64,000 nucleotides of DNA from Linyphia triangularis (GCA_963978545.1 OZ021729.1:14721501-14785500); one strand, 5' to 3'. Counted from the stretch's first letter, positions 9,831 through 23,031 are shown. Translations and numbers: made by a program. Notes: generated by a model from the sequence alone, not told the origin.

Positions 9831-11312
9831 TTCATTAAATTTTAATATCTCTGAATTGTTCAATGTTAGATGTTATGCCCCTACCGGTATCTTCTTTCAG
9901 CATTGGTCATACATTTTAAGGCGTAATAGCTATATGGAGTCATACTGCACCGAAATGTCGTTAAATCGATACCTGTGTGATGGTCGTACCTTCCGGGAGG
10001 TCTTTTAATGGAAACTATCCTAGTTTTTTCAGTCTGTAGAGTTAAAAAATTGAGATAACTCCCTAATATAGCTAAACAATTCACACAACGCTATCTGTTA
10101 CGATCACTGTCGTGTATACTCATTTTAAAGAATGACTGAAAAGCGTCGGTAAGGTTCGATAGCGAGACCTTTCCCATGTTGCCCAAACATTCTGCCTTTT
10201 AACAACTTATTTAATTATATATTTCAAAGTATTTTTAATAATTTTTTGAAGTAAACCAAATGTAGGTATTTAATGTATGTTTTTAAAGTCGAATTTCTCA
10301 AAATGACTTTTTTCATGTTTGGGGGCACATAGCTTAAAATCTATATGACATAAATGTTTGAAATTTTTTATATCTGTTTCTCTAATGTATTTAAGTACTT
10401 TAACACAAGGAATTATTGATAAGTAGTATTTTTTTTTTTAAAAAAATAATTAGTCTATAATTTTTCTTAAACATATTTTTAGAAAATCATAATTATTTTA
10501 ATTTTTAAAAAATAAAAAATCTCGTGTTAAAGTATTTAAAAGTATCCAAATATTATACTGTGAAAGTTTCATAATGATTGAAGAATCAGTTATTAAATGA
10601 GATGCCCCAAAAGTTGTTGAATTTAATATGGGCTCCTATGGATTTTGTTTTTAATTTTTAGTCAAATATAAGTAAAATAATAGGCTAACCTTCCTCTTCA
10701 AAAATCTATTAAACATATAAAACAATGTTATATTAGAGAAATCCTTAATAGACTAGGGATGAATCATATTTTACTAACAGTTAAAAGTTATTGATACTTA
10801 AACTCACGCGAACAAAGTTACCTAATTTTCTAAGTAACAGTTATTCATTTATTATAAATGCAATAGATGGCGCTAGTATGTCCATATATTTCTGTTATTG
10901 AAGATTAGAATCACAAGCAACATTCTTTAGAATTATGGATTTAGGGAAGAAATGCATGCGTGTTCATTTACGTTGTTTTTTAAAAAAAATCTTTAATAAG
11001 CTCAATTAAATTCGCTTAGAACAGTATTGTAAATTGGAATAAAAAGCTGCATTAATTGTTGTTGGATTTTAGACTCCGTTTAAATTTATCAAACTGGGTG
11101 ATTTCAAGGAAATAGAATTCAATACAGGGAACCAGACAAGAGGTCATGAATATTTAAGCTTTTTAAAAAATATTTTTGTTCACAATTTTAACACTAATAA
11201 TTTTACGCAATAAGCTATAATAATTGAATATATAAGTTATTTCAAATACACTGAGATAACTTGTTAAATATGTTATATATTTAATAATTTACTATACAAA
11301 AATAAATAGTGC

Positions 11313-12660
11313 TTTTTATAGGCTGTTGAAACTAATTTTAAATGGCTAATTCAATATATAATATTTAGTTATTTCCTGATAATTTTAATGTAACTGCAGT
11401 TATTTAACAATAAATGTTAAGACGTTTTGGAGAGATACACTGACAAGCATTACCTAATTACTATATTTTGGATCCCAAGAACTAGATTTCAAAACAGAAC
11501 ATTTGAGATGAAAAGTAAAATAGCTAATAAAATTAGGTTTTATGCAAAATGTATCCGTGCTGCAAAATGTATCCGTGTTACGCTTTTCTAATATTTGCTT
11601 AAAAACTTTTCAAATATACATTCAAATAAATTTTTCTTATTTTATAGTTTTTCTTTAAAACAACAAGCAAACTCATTTCTTTTAAAAAATGTTCAAGAGG
11701 AATTCCAACAAGAGATATTTACTCTTTCAATTGAAGAATTAACATTTTGTTATTTCAAAACTGGCATACATTTTTAATTACCTTAATTTTAGTTAAAAGA
11801 AAAATTATATGTTTAACTGAAAAACAAAACCATAATTTATTAATTATTATTATACTTTTTATAGGCTGTTGAAACTAATTTTAAATGGCTAATTCAATAT
11901 ATAATATTTCGTTATTTCCTGATAATTTAAGAAAAATTGTCTGTTTAACTGAGAAACAAAACCATAATTTATTAATTATTATTATACTTTTTATAGGCTG
12001 TTGAAACTAATTTTAAATGGCTAATTCAATATATAATATTTCGTTATTTCCTGATAATTTAAGAAAAATTGTCTGTTTAACTGAGAAACAAAACCATAAT
12101 TTATTAATTATTATTATGCTTTTTATAGGCTGTTGAAACTAATTTTAAATGACTAATTCAATATATAATATTTCGTTATTTCCTGATAATTTTAATGTAA
12201 CTGCAGTTATTTAACAATAAATGTTAAGAAGTTTTGTAGAGATACACTGACAAGCATTACCTAATTACTATATTTTGGATCCCAAGAACTAGATTTCAAA
12301 ACAGAACATTTTGAGATGAAAAGTAAAATAGCTAATAAAATTAGGTTTTATGCAAAATGTATCCGTGCTGCCTATTAATGGTGTTACGCTTTTCTAATAT
12401 TTGCTTAAAAACTTTTCAAATATACATTCAAATAAATTTTTTCTTATTTTATAGTTTTTCTTTAAAACAACAAGCAAACTCATTTCTTTTAAAAAATGTT
12501 CAAGAGGAATTCCAACAAGAGATATTTACTCTTTCAATTGAAGAATTAACATTTTGTTATTTCAAAACTGGCTTACATTTTTAATTACCTTAATTTTAGT
12601 TAAAAGAAAAATTATCTGTTTAACTGAGAAACAATACCATAATTTATTAATTATTATTAA
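11313..12660 (+). repeat. Nested tandem duplications in AT-rich block
   Basis: A unit of about 130 bp starting TTTATAGGCTGTTGAAAC occurs at about 11313, 11860, 11992 and 12124. A longer segment (about 11340-11830) recurs at about 12150-12660. The small frames at 11595 and 12357 are copies of one another created by this duplication. Confidence 0.75.
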
Positions 12661-13240
12661 TTTGCTCATCATGTCTTATATAAAAATCCACTTAAGCAAT
12701 AATTTTAGAAATAAATTAATTTTAGAAGATAAAATAGTTTATTGATTATACATATGAGATAATGCTAATTTCATTTTAAATTAAGGCTTTATTATATATG
12801 ATATCAAGATAATAATCTATAATTCAAAGACAGTATTTATACAGTATTGACTATCTTTGTACTTTTAAAGTTCAGAAGTCTTAGTTTTTGAAGTACTATT
12901 AATTACAGAATTTTCATTCATGAATGATTTTGGAAGTGGAGGGAGGGAGGGGAGTCTCTGTTCCGGCTGCACTAACAGTTTCGACCACAGGTCGCCACTG
13001 CTGTAAACTCGTAAATAAATAATATTTACTAAAATTTCAAATTTATATATGTATATTTGGAAGTTATGCTGACCACGTACACATACATCGAATAATAAAT
13101 ACATCGAATAATAAAAATACAAAAGTTAAATTATAAAATACTGCATAATCTATGATTGATTACATTATAACATTAAATGAGAACAATTTATGTTATTTCA
13201 TTAAGGGATCTTTTTTATACCTACTCACAAAATTTGAAGA

Positions 13241-13324
13241 TTCCCTATACTCTCTAATTTCTATAAAGAAAGTAGTTTCTAAATGTACCGGGATAAAAGA
13301 TTGTAACATAGAGAGTATAGGGAA
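13241..13324. repeat. Truncated long inverted repeat
   Basis: Same hairpin as 14930-15049 but lacking 36 nt of the left arm, so that only the TTCCCTATACTCTCTA ends still pair. It lies in a block (about 13190-13420) duplicated at 14880-15110. Confidence 0.75.
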
Positions 13325-14301
13325 TGATCTTTACTAAGAATTCCAATTAACATATATATAATATATAAAGTAAAAATAATATGCGCTTACCTTGCACCAA
13401 GTGAAATACTGGTCATCTTATTTGGTTACCGTAAGTTTTCCTAAAAATTCTCCAACTGAATTCCCCAACTTCAGGACTTCTTTATATATTCCAAGCAGAA
13501 TATTAGTCACCAAGAATCCCTTAAGGAACGGTCTTAAAAAAAAGTTGAGCAAAGCTTTCTTGATCGAGAAAATATATTTCTATTCGTAAGAGGCATAATA
13601 AATTTATCTACAAAACGCAGGAGGCTTCTAAAAAAGTCTGGCATAGCTTTTTTTGATCGAGAAAATATATTTATAGTATTGAGAGGATTGACAATTTTTA
13701 TCTCCAAACGGCAGAAGGCTTAAAACTATTCTACTCCAAGCACTTGGCTGACAGCGAGTTCACTAAATAAGCGCAAGTGTATTTTATGGGTGGTGGTATT
13801 ATATAAATTTATGGCGAATCGGGCACTAAAGCTTTTAAGCTCCCCATTCGTGTGGGGGTACTCTCAACTTGAAAAAAACCTCCCTTTAGCTATTGTCCTC
13901 GATTGACACACTTTCTGCTTTCTGCGATTACTGACATGCGTTACTCACCGGCAGAATTTCTACGTCTTTTTTTAAAACCTTTATTATTCAGATTCATGGT
14001 TTGAAAGAGCAGCGATTATTTTAAAAAAATTGGAGTTTTTAGCTCAGATGAAATACAAAGAGAAATTAATTATAGATGGAGGGATTGATTTATTCTTTTT
14101 ACCAACACCTCGAAACTTTGGATATCGAGTTTGTTTAAAACAAATAACACACTCTGATACTTAGTTTTTTAAGGAATCAAGTCTCTTGTATAATTTTTAA
14201 AACAAATCATTTCCCACTCTTGGATAAGAGAAAACCGAAATAAACTTTTGCAGCTGATTGTACACAGCGGTGGTAGAGAATTAAGAAGAATTGAAAACTA
14301 C

Positions 14302-14856
14302 ATGTGTCAAGGTTTAAATATCGACTATATACCTGAATTTTTAATGGATCCAGCACAATACTTTAAACGATTGGAATCGGAAATTGTGTACTTGGATCCC
14401 TGCGTTACCGTGTATGGAAAAACGTTCCCGATTCCGAGACGGGTGGCGGCCTACGGAAACGACGGTATGACTTATACGTTCAGCGGCCTGACGTTACGTG
14501 CAGAGCCCTGGACCCCCACCTTGCTAGAGATTAAATCCAAGGTGGAGAAACAGACAGGGCAAGCGTTTAATTTTGTGTTGGTCGATCGATATGGTTCTGG
14601 AAAAGACAAGATTGGGAAACATCGCGACGACGAAACGTGCATTTCCAGACACTCGAGCATTGCCAGTATTTCACTGGGGGCGCAAAGACTGTTTGTGTTT
14701 TCGAGACGAGAGCACAAACCGGTCAAAATGAGGCTGCACGACGGCAGTCTTTTGGTCATGAAACACCCTACCAACAAGATGTGGTATCACGAATTACCCA
14801 AATCGAGGACGATGGAACCCAGAATCAACTTGACGTTTCGTAAACACGATGAATGA
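14302..14856 (+). CDS. alkB: AlkB-like Fe(II)/2-oxoglutarate dioxygenase
   Basis: A 184-residue protein of the ALKBH2/ALKBH3 type, which oxidatively removes alkyl groups from nucleic-acid bases. Visible family features are the HRD iron-binding motif in KIGKHRDDE near residue 109, the distal His in WYHELPKS near residue 163, and the C-terminal R-x5-R pattern in PRINLTFRKHD that binds 2-oxoglutarate. The length matches a catalytic core without extra domains. I chose the ATG at 14302; the frame upstream starts only with TTG. No TATA cassette lies upstream, unlike most replication genes here. It is flanked by two copies of a duplicated hairpin block (13190-13420 and 14880-15110), hinting at movement of or into this locus. 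Confidence 0.88.
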   Translation: MCQGLNIDYIPEFLMDPAQYFKRLESEIVYLDPCVTVYGKTFPIPRRVAAYGNDGMTYTFSGLTLRAEPWTPTLLEIKSKVEKQTGQAFNFVLVDRYGSGKDKIGKHRDDETCISRHSSIASISLGAQRLFVFSRREHKPVKMRLHDGSLLVMKHPTNKMWYHELPKSRTMEPRINLTFRKHDE

Positions 14857-14929
14857 TTAAAAAAGACCCAAAGATGGAGACTGTGCATTAAGTGATCTTT
14901 TTTTAATACCTAATCACAAAATTTGAAGA

Positions 14930-15049
14930 TTCCCTATACTCTCTATGTTACAATCTTCTATCCCGGTACATTTAGAAACTAATTTCTATAAAGAAAGTAG
15001 TTTCTAAATGTACCGGGATAAAAGATTGTAGCATAGAGAGTATAGGGAA
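14930..15049. repeat. Long hairpin, 52-bp arms
   Basis: Arms 14930-14981 and 14998-15049 pair over 52 bp with two mismatches around a 16-nt loop. A deleted copy is at 13241-13324. It is inserted between AlkB and the next frame. Confidence 0.85.
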
Positions 15050-15094
15050 CGATTCTTATTAGGAATTCCACTTTAAAAATAATGTGTACTTACC

Positions 15095-15745
15095 TTGTAC
15101 CAAGTGACAAGAACAGAATCAGAATTTTTTCAAAACGCACCTCGAAACTTTGGATATCGAGTTGTTGTATTCAAAAAAGTTAAATCCACTTTAGATAAAA
15201 TTTCAAAGGGGTACCGGTGCTCATATATTTTTTCCACCGACTGTGTACCAAAACCTGTCATACAGTCTACCAAGTGTGAAAACATTGAAATGGGTGTTCG
15301 ACAGGCGCTTCGTATACATTTTGCAACTCATCAGTGTTCTACGCTTGGGTGCGGTGGAGTAATAAAGATGGCATTGACAGTACATTTTGTAGGTGATCAA
15401 TATGCTCAAACTCAGGGGCTTCCCACTATTAACATGACCATGGAATCCGATGGCTTGATCTTCAAGATGGATACGACCGGTTCCAAGATCAATGTGGTTG
15501 TAGAAAACATTCCGTACAATGATTTGTTTTATTTGTTTCTTCAAAAGTTTGGCCAAAGCATAGGACCCAACACATGGCTATTGGATATGAACAAGATTAA
15601 CCATCAAGAGTTTACGGCGGAAACCATCAAAATGGTTACCCAATCCTTTGTAGACTGTGTGTTTAAGACTTTGCAAACACCAAGCGGTGAACATAGTGAA
15701 ACACCACAGGAATACCAAGACTTGTTTAGTGTACCAGCTAACTGA
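15095..15745 (+). CDS. Unknown protein, 5' end probably disrupted
   Basis: Open frame of 216 codons whose first codon is TTG; the first ATG is at 15290 (151 residues). The part after 15180 looks like genuine protein (SDGLIFKMDTTGSKINVVVE, then NDLFYLFLQKFG). The first codons lie in a block duplicated from 13400, and the segment encoding APRNFGYRV is also present upstream at about 14106-14135, where it runs into a stop. I infer that an insertion separated this gene from its original 5' end. I do not recognise the family. Confidence 0.5.
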   Translation: MYQVTRTESEFFQNAPRNFGYRVVVFKKVKSTLDKISKGYRCSYIFSTDCVPKPVIQSTKCENIEMGVRQALRIHFATHQCSTLGCGGVIKMALTVHFVGDQYAQTQGLPTINMTMESDGLIFKMDTTGSKINVVVENIPYNDLFYLFLQKFGQSIGPNTWLLDMNKINHQEFTAETIKMVTQSFVDCVFKTLQTPSGEHSETPQEYQDLFSVPAN

Positions 15746-15892
15746 GAATTTAACTGGTCAACCGCGTATGCCTCGATTCGTGGCAATAACATCCTCTTGG
15801 ACCAAGTCGGCCGCACGTACTAGAAACATCTGGGCCTTGTCCCTCTCGATATAAACAGGTTGGTCACTGAGGTTTCCGAAGAAGATGAGATA

Positions 15893-17887
<1,995 letters not shown>

Positions 17888-17985
<98 letters not shown>
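17888..17985. repeat. (A)n(T)n palindrome, right boundary of satellite
   Basis: A 17888-17935, T 17936-17985. It ends 9 nt from the stop codon of the minus-strand gene at 17994. Confidence 0.9.
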
Positions 17986-17993
17986 CAAATATA

Positions 17994-18596
17994 TTACTGT
18001 ACAGATGACAAGCATGGTTCACAATTATTTATAGGTCTACCATCCTTGTCGCGGAAATTTAACCATCTAAGCATGGGTTTGGGTCTGACATCTATATACA
18101 TTGCATACTGATGATAACGATTGCCAGTTGCCAAGTGTTCCATCAATATCCAATTGGCATGAGGGTTTACGAGCAAGGCATAAAAGTAGAGTAAATACAA
18201 ACACGTGGCATCAAAATGATGAGTGTTGGGCTGGGAGAATCGCTGGGCCATGATCCGAATCTTTTTCAATACTAGATATTTATCCTGCAACAATGGAAAA
18301 TTTTCATAGTCAAAGTAAACGGTGTTGATCCATTTGTGGTTTTGATTTGCAATGGTGTACAGTACACCATAATCATCCAATTTTTCCAGCACTTGCTTCA
18401 CGTGACCGTAAGCCTCTCTTTGAAACTTGTCAACCAATTCGGGTGTCACATTATGAAACCCTTGTATTGTCTGACTGGGGACACTCAAACGCTGCAGCAC
18501 ATATTTATTTTCTTTGATCACGTACTCAATCAAACGATCAATTTTTGAAGATACCTTTTGAAGCAATGCTATTTCGTATTTTGGACAGGATGTCAT
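17994..18596 (-). CDS. Unknown 200-residue protein downstream of primase-helicase
   Basis: Begins with ATG 6 nt after the stop of the primase-helicase gene on the same strand, so the two may be expressed together; ATTAAAG lies just before the ATG. The sequence is mostly helical-looking, with aromatic-rich stretches (NHKWINTVYFDYENFPLL; ATCLYLLYFYALLVNPHANW) and a C-terminal NFRDKDGRPINNCEPC. No known motif. Position suggests a replication or packaging accessory role, which is only contextual. Confidence 0.75.
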   Translation of the reverse strand: MTSCPKYEIALLQKVSSKIDRLIEYVIKENKYVLQRLSVPSQTIQGFHNVTPELVDKFQREAYGHVKQVLEKLDDYGVLYTIANQNHKWINTVYFDYENFPLLQDKYLVLKKIRIMAQRFSQPNTHHFDATCLYLLYFYALLVNPHANWILMEHLATGNRYHQYAMYIDVRPKPMLRWLNFRDKDGRPINNCEPCLSSVQ

Positions 18597-18602
18597 CTTT
18601 CT

Positions 18603-21600
18603 TTAATTTTCAGTACGCTTCAAATTTTTTATAAAAACCCCTTCGTAATAAACGACTGACGGCTCAGACGGATCTTTTATTCTGCGGCGCTTGTTTGTTG
18701 GTTTGGGGTGTTTGATTTCTGGTTGACCTTCTGCAGGTTCCTCCTCTCTTTGCCTTTTATGGCTAGGCCCTGCTTTCTGCTCCTGCCCTTTAAAACCCTC
18801 ACTAGGTCCTGCTTCCACTTCTCCTTTGAAACGTTTATTAGATCCTACTTCCTCTTCTCTCTTCCTCTTGAACAAAAGTACTTCTTCCTCCTCCTCTTCT
18901 TCGTCTTCCATCAGATTTGGATTTCCCAACCGCAATGGAGCTGCCGGCTGGTCCAACACACTCTTGTAGTCAGACATGTTGATTTTAATATCGCTTTTGC
19001 GATACATGCCAAACTCACCCTCAAATTTCACAACCAATTCAATCTCGTTGGTCGAGAGATTCTTGTTCGCTTTGAGAAACTGGCGGACGGCCGACCGCAG
19101 ATCATTCATGTACGTCGTGCCTCCAGTCACCAACTGAATGTCCATGTACATCTTAAATTGATTATAAATATCCGTATTGACCAAATAGTCTTGCGTGTAT
19201 TCCTTGACACAGTCGGGCTCCTCTCGATAATGCAGCAAACCGTCACTCATGACCATGTGCTTGCGAAGATGATTGTAGAGGACGAGAAAGCAGCCCTGGT
19301 ACGACTGTTCGACGACATAGGCATCCTTGTTGTAGCGATTCAATCGCACCTGCTCCGACGTCGTGTCGGGCGCTTTTTCTACAAACTTTGCATGAAACGG
19401 TAAAGCAATGACGCGTTCCTGAAAGGCTTGCGTCGCTTGACACTCGGGCAATTTGTTGGTGGTGGAAAATATTTTGGCGGTAGGAATACCCCCCACGTTC
19501 TGCTCGTACATGTTTCGAAAAGCCACTTGCGAGTTACCCGTAATTTGTTTCACGCGGTTCTCGTTAATTTTACTTTCCAGTTCTTCCAGAGTCACGATGC
19601 GACAGGAAAAGAGCGTGGAAGCCAGTTCAGGAGTCGCATTGCCCGAAGTATTACTCGGTTTGAGATTATCCGATTGAATGTTGTGATAGTACCCTCCAAA
19701 CACTTTACCCAGCAGTTCAAAGAGTTTACTCTTGCCGTTGCCTGTCACGCCTTTGAGCACGAAAAACTTGCGTTCGTAATTGGTGGCAATCAGCGTGCTG
19801 GCCAACACGTCCAGCATGTACATGAGCATATCGTATTCAAACGACAAGTATTTGCAGAGATGCGTGTAGAAATACAGCATCGAGGAGGTGTAACCGTCCA
19901 GTTGAACCTCAGGTAGCTCATTGTAAATCATTTCGCGCAAGGTGTGAAACAAGTCGTCCGTTTTATCCAAAAACAATTCTTTGAGATAGCGCAGAAAAAA
20001 CTTTTTTTCCGTCAAGAGCGTATAGAGGGTGTGGTAGCGAGAGTTGTTTTCCAAGAGCTGCATCATTTCTTTCCGTGGAATGTCCACTCCTAACTTGCGA
20101 TCGGATAAAAAGAGTTCGGGGACGGTGCCTCCAATGTGATTGGTGAGTAGATCAAGTGTTCCGTCTTGTAACCGAATAAACCATTTATGACGATCCATCT
20201 GAATGCTTTGGCTTTCCATGGTCGTGTCGCTGTGAATGGCCGAGACGACTGGGTTCAGATTAAACTTGTCGATGAGCGTCTCCTCCAGACCAATATAATC
20301 ATTGTGCTTGCTCTTGAATTCGTTGATGAACGTTTTGATGGTGGCCCACAGATTGGTCAAGTGATCATGAATTTCGCTATTGTTACCCACTTCTTGCCAC
20401 GACTCGGTCAAAAAATTCCAATAATAGCGAGACGGTTTCTTGAGCGCATTGCAGAGACAGAGGACTCGGATGGGGAAATGGCGTTCTTGAATACTGCGCA
20501 AGAGTTGAACGAGTTGCTCTTGGGTGGACACGCTCAAGATGGCCCGCCTGGAATCTTTGGCGATGGTTTTCAACTTGTCGCGCATCGTGTTGGGTCGCGG
20601 ATAGAGATTATTCCCGCAAAAATGAATGGTGCTGGATGTAATATTGACCATGATACTTTCGACGTGATTGGTGTCCACCTGTTCAATCTGATGCAGGAGC
20701 GCGTGGTATTTCTTGTCTAGAAAACTCTGCAAGTGTTGGACCATCTCACTGGGTGATATTTTGAAATGTTTGCAGAGTGCATAGAAAACGGGAATAAAAT
20801 ACAGTCCGTCGTCGTATTCGAGAATACTTTGGATAGGGTTGGTTATTTTCATAAAATTAATATTATCTTCTTTCAGTTCCTGATTCAAACGTTCAAACAT
20901 TGGATTATAATTACAATCGGACGTGGTCTGATTCCTCTCGTACCACATTTTGAGGGCGTGGTTGGACGTTTCAAAGTGTTCGAGGATAAACGAGTTGACG
21001 TGAATATAGTGGTACGCTTTGAGAAAAGACGAATGATTAAACAAAAGTTTCGTTCCTTTGCTGATGTATCCCTGGTTATTGTCTCTCTTAAAGACAAAAG
21101 TCGCCACGTCTATTCCTTCGCTCTGATTAAAAGGCGTATCTGTAATGTGGGTCATGTAGCTCAGACGATAGAGGGGTTCGTGGGGAGTGGTGACGGGCAT
21201 CATAAATTGCTTGATAAAGAGTTGGAATTGTGGAATATTGATAAAGAGTAAATTTCGAAACAAGGAATTGGCATTATTTTTGCGTCGTTTAAACACCTTC
21301 TGTATGTGTTTGACGCGTTGAAAGGTTACGTCCTGTTGAGTCGAGAATTGAATCGTGTGTGTTTCGCGCTCATCCACGTAGACGAGCCGGTCGGGCTGGT
21401 AGGGACGGGTTTTCGGTTTAGCCGAGTCTGTCAGCATGGCATTGGTAATGATATCTAAATGATAGGTTCCTTTACCGGGAACGTAGTGTTGGAGTTTCAT
21501 TTGTAGGTGTTGGCAGAGTAAAATATAATCGTCGTGCGAGATGGTAAATTCAGGTAGATGGACATGAATTCCGGCAGCATTTGCACGCATAGCTATAATG

Positions 21601-21914
21601 TATGTAAAATGAGTAACGGAAGGGAAAAAAAGATGTGTGAGTGTGGAATGTATTAAATCTGCCATGGATGGAGAGAGAGTAGCATGGGGGGTTTCCTCTG
21701 TGAAATCAATATCTAAAATGATGCTGTGTTGCAGAGCCGAAGATAGATCCATCGTGATGCTCGGTTTATTGGTTTTAGTGACCCAAAGATTTGAAAACTT
21801 GGCATAATCTTGACGCTCGACACAAAATTTACCACCTTGTAAATTATAAAATAAATAGGATTCGGGAGGGGCATCTCGAAGGTCGTTGATACTCTTTACC
21901 GGGGAGTGTGACAT
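18603..21914 (-). CDS. D5-type primase-SF3 helicase
   Basis: About 1103 residues. The N-terminal part has an archaeo-eukaryotic primase signature: LDIDF (catalytic acidic pair) near residue 69 and AGIHVHLPE (the His motif) near 115. The C-terminal half has an SF3 ATPase: Walker A GVTGNGKSKLFELLG near 720, Walker B IVTLEELES near 775, and sensor-type IFSTTNKLPE near 815. This is the D5 arrangement that primes and unwinds DNA at the viral replication fork. The last 100 residues are acidic then basic (EEEEEEE, KRKREEE), probably a disordered tail. The frame extends upstream to 22034, but only from a GTG inside the promoter leader, so the ATG at 21914 is preferred. The full TATA-Inr-DPE cassette suggests early expression. 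Confidence 0.92.
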   Translation of the reverse strand: MSHSPVKSINDLRDAPPESYLFYNLQGGKFCVERQDYAKFSNLWVTKTNKPSITMDLSSALQHSIILDIDFTEETPHATLSPSMADLIHSTLTHLFFPSVTHFTYIIAMRANAAGIHVHLPEFTISHDDYILLCQHLQMKLQHYVPGKGTYHLDIITNAMLTDSAKPKTRPYQPDRLVYVDERETHTIQFSTQQDVTFQRVKHIQKVFKRRKNNANSLFRNLLFINIPQFQLFIKQFMMPVTTPHEPLYRLSYMTHITDTPFNQSEGIDVATFVFKRDNNQGYISKGTKLLFNHSSFLKAYHYIHVNSFILEHFETSNHALKMWYERNQTTSDCNYNPMFERLNQELKEDNINFMKITNPIQSILEYDDGLYFIPVFYALCKHFKISPSEMVQHLQSFLDKKYHALLHQIEQVDTNHVESIMVNITSSTIHFCGNNLYPRPNTMRDKLKTIAKDSRRAILSVSTQEQLVQLLRSIQERHFPIRVLCLCNALKKPSRYYWNFLTESWQEVGNNSEIHDHLTNLWATIKTFINEFKSKHNDYIGLEETLIDKFNLNPVVSAIHSDTTMESQSIQMDRHKWFIRLQDGTLDLLTNHIGGTVPELFLSDRKLGVDIPRKEMMQLLENNSRYHTLYTLLTEKKFFLRYLKELFLDKTDDLFHTLREMIYNELPEVQLDGYTSSMLYFYTHLCKYLSFEYDMLMYMLDVLASTLIATNYERKFFVLKGVTGNGKSKLFELLGKVFGGYYHNIQSDNLKPSNTSGNATPELASTLFSCRIVTLEELESKINENRVKQITGNSQVAFRNMYEQNVGGIPTAKIFSTTNKLPECQATQAFQERVIALPFHAKFVEKAPDTTSEQVRLNRYNKDAYVVEQSYQGCFLVLYNHLRKHMVMSDGLLHYREEPDCVKEYTQDYLVNTDIYNQFKMYMDIQLVTGGTTYMNDLRSAVRQFLKANKNLSTNEIELVVKFEGEFGMYRKSDIKINMSDYKSVLDQPAAPLRLGNPNLMEDEEEEEEEVLLFKRKREEEVGSNKRFKGEVEAGPSEGFKGQEQKAGPSHKRQREEEPAEGQPEIKHPKPTNKRRRIKDPSEPSVVYYEGVFIKNLKRTEN

Positions 21915-22017
21915 GCCTTTGTTTCTAAGGGTTTCCCTTTCACATTTGTATACAGTTGTAAAAACAGGGCGGTGTTTACAAAAAGGGTTGGCCACCAAGC
22001 AGAGAGCAAGTAGAGAG

Positions 22018-22082
22018 AGGTCCGTCCACGCCACGTCCTAGGCAGCAACTGAGCCCCCGCCCGAATGAGTGTTGTATATATA
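22018..22082 (-). promoter_or_regulatory. TATA-Inr-DPE core promoter of primase-helicase
   Basis: On the minus strand: TATATATAC from 22082, TCAGTT with A+1 at 22050, GGACCT at 22023-22018. Leader of about 136 nt to the ATG. Confidence 0.8.
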
Positions 22083-22563
<481 letters not shown>

Positions 22564-22628
22564 ACGTCCTTCCATGTCGGGGTCTGGGCACCGACTGAGC
22601 TAACGACAGGTTTTGGGTTATATATATA
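22564..22628 (-). promoter_or_regulatory. Orphan TATA-Inr-DPE promoter, no gene downstream
   Basis: Perfect elements (TATA first T at 22628, A+1 at 22596, GGACGT at 22569-22564) but no open frame between here and the palindrome at 22202, and no A/T palindrome behind the TATA box; a SINE-like sequence lies there instead. Confidence 0.65.
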
Positions 22629-22659
22629 CTAAAAACCCTCTACGACCTATGTGTACAAT

Positions 22660-22787
22660 GACGGCTAATCGGGCCAGGTCCTAACAGTTTAACGTGGATT
22701 CCGAACCAAAACGAACATCAATGCCGGGATTCAAACCCGGCACCTTTGGCATGTGAAACCAAAGCGCTAACTCCACCACCATGGGTC
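22660..22787 (-). mobile_element. tRNA-derived SINE inside viral spacer
   Basis: On the minus strand it reads GGTGGAGTTAGCGCTTTGG (A box) then GGGTTTGAATCCCGG (B box), then a tail matching 8561-8680. It is the same family as in the AT-rich block, so host-type retroposons occur within the viral backbone too. Confidence 0.65.
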
Positions 22788-22789
22788 TG

Positions 22790-23031
22790 TTTTGCTAATG
22801 AAATATATTTTTCTATTAACAACTTTTATTTATTTTAAACCTCCTTTAACTTGGTTCCAAATGTATGTAAGCACTCAAATAATTTTACGTTGTAATTTCT
22901 CTCTCCGTGTTTATTATAAAATCAATGTGCAATAAAATGTCTATGGGGACACTACAAACGAAAAAATATTCTGCACTTTCCAAAGTTATTCCCAATACAT
23001 TAATGTTCATTTAAATAATTACTCAATATTT
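22790..23031. other. AT-rich intergenic DNA
   Basis: No gene seen. Composition resembles the 6-14 kb block; possibly host-derived together with the adjacent SINE. Confidence 0.4.

Larger units (their letters stand above)
6150..14250. other. AT-rich gene-poor block, probably host-derived
   Basis: About 8 kb without convincing genes, without A/T palindromes or viral promoter cassettes, and much more AT-rich than the flanking coding DNA. It contains tRNA-derived retroposons, tandem duplications and hairpins typical of eukaryotic intergenic DNA. Open frames of 60-90 codons occur but are low-complexity or lie in repeats. The edges are not sharp: the left is somewhere after 6150 and the right between about 13900 and 14250. 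Confidence 0.65.

Noticed and set aside
11595..12584. Two similar 60-75 codon frames in the AT-rich block
   Set aside because: They are copies made by a local duplication, low-complexity and without promoter or homologous context.
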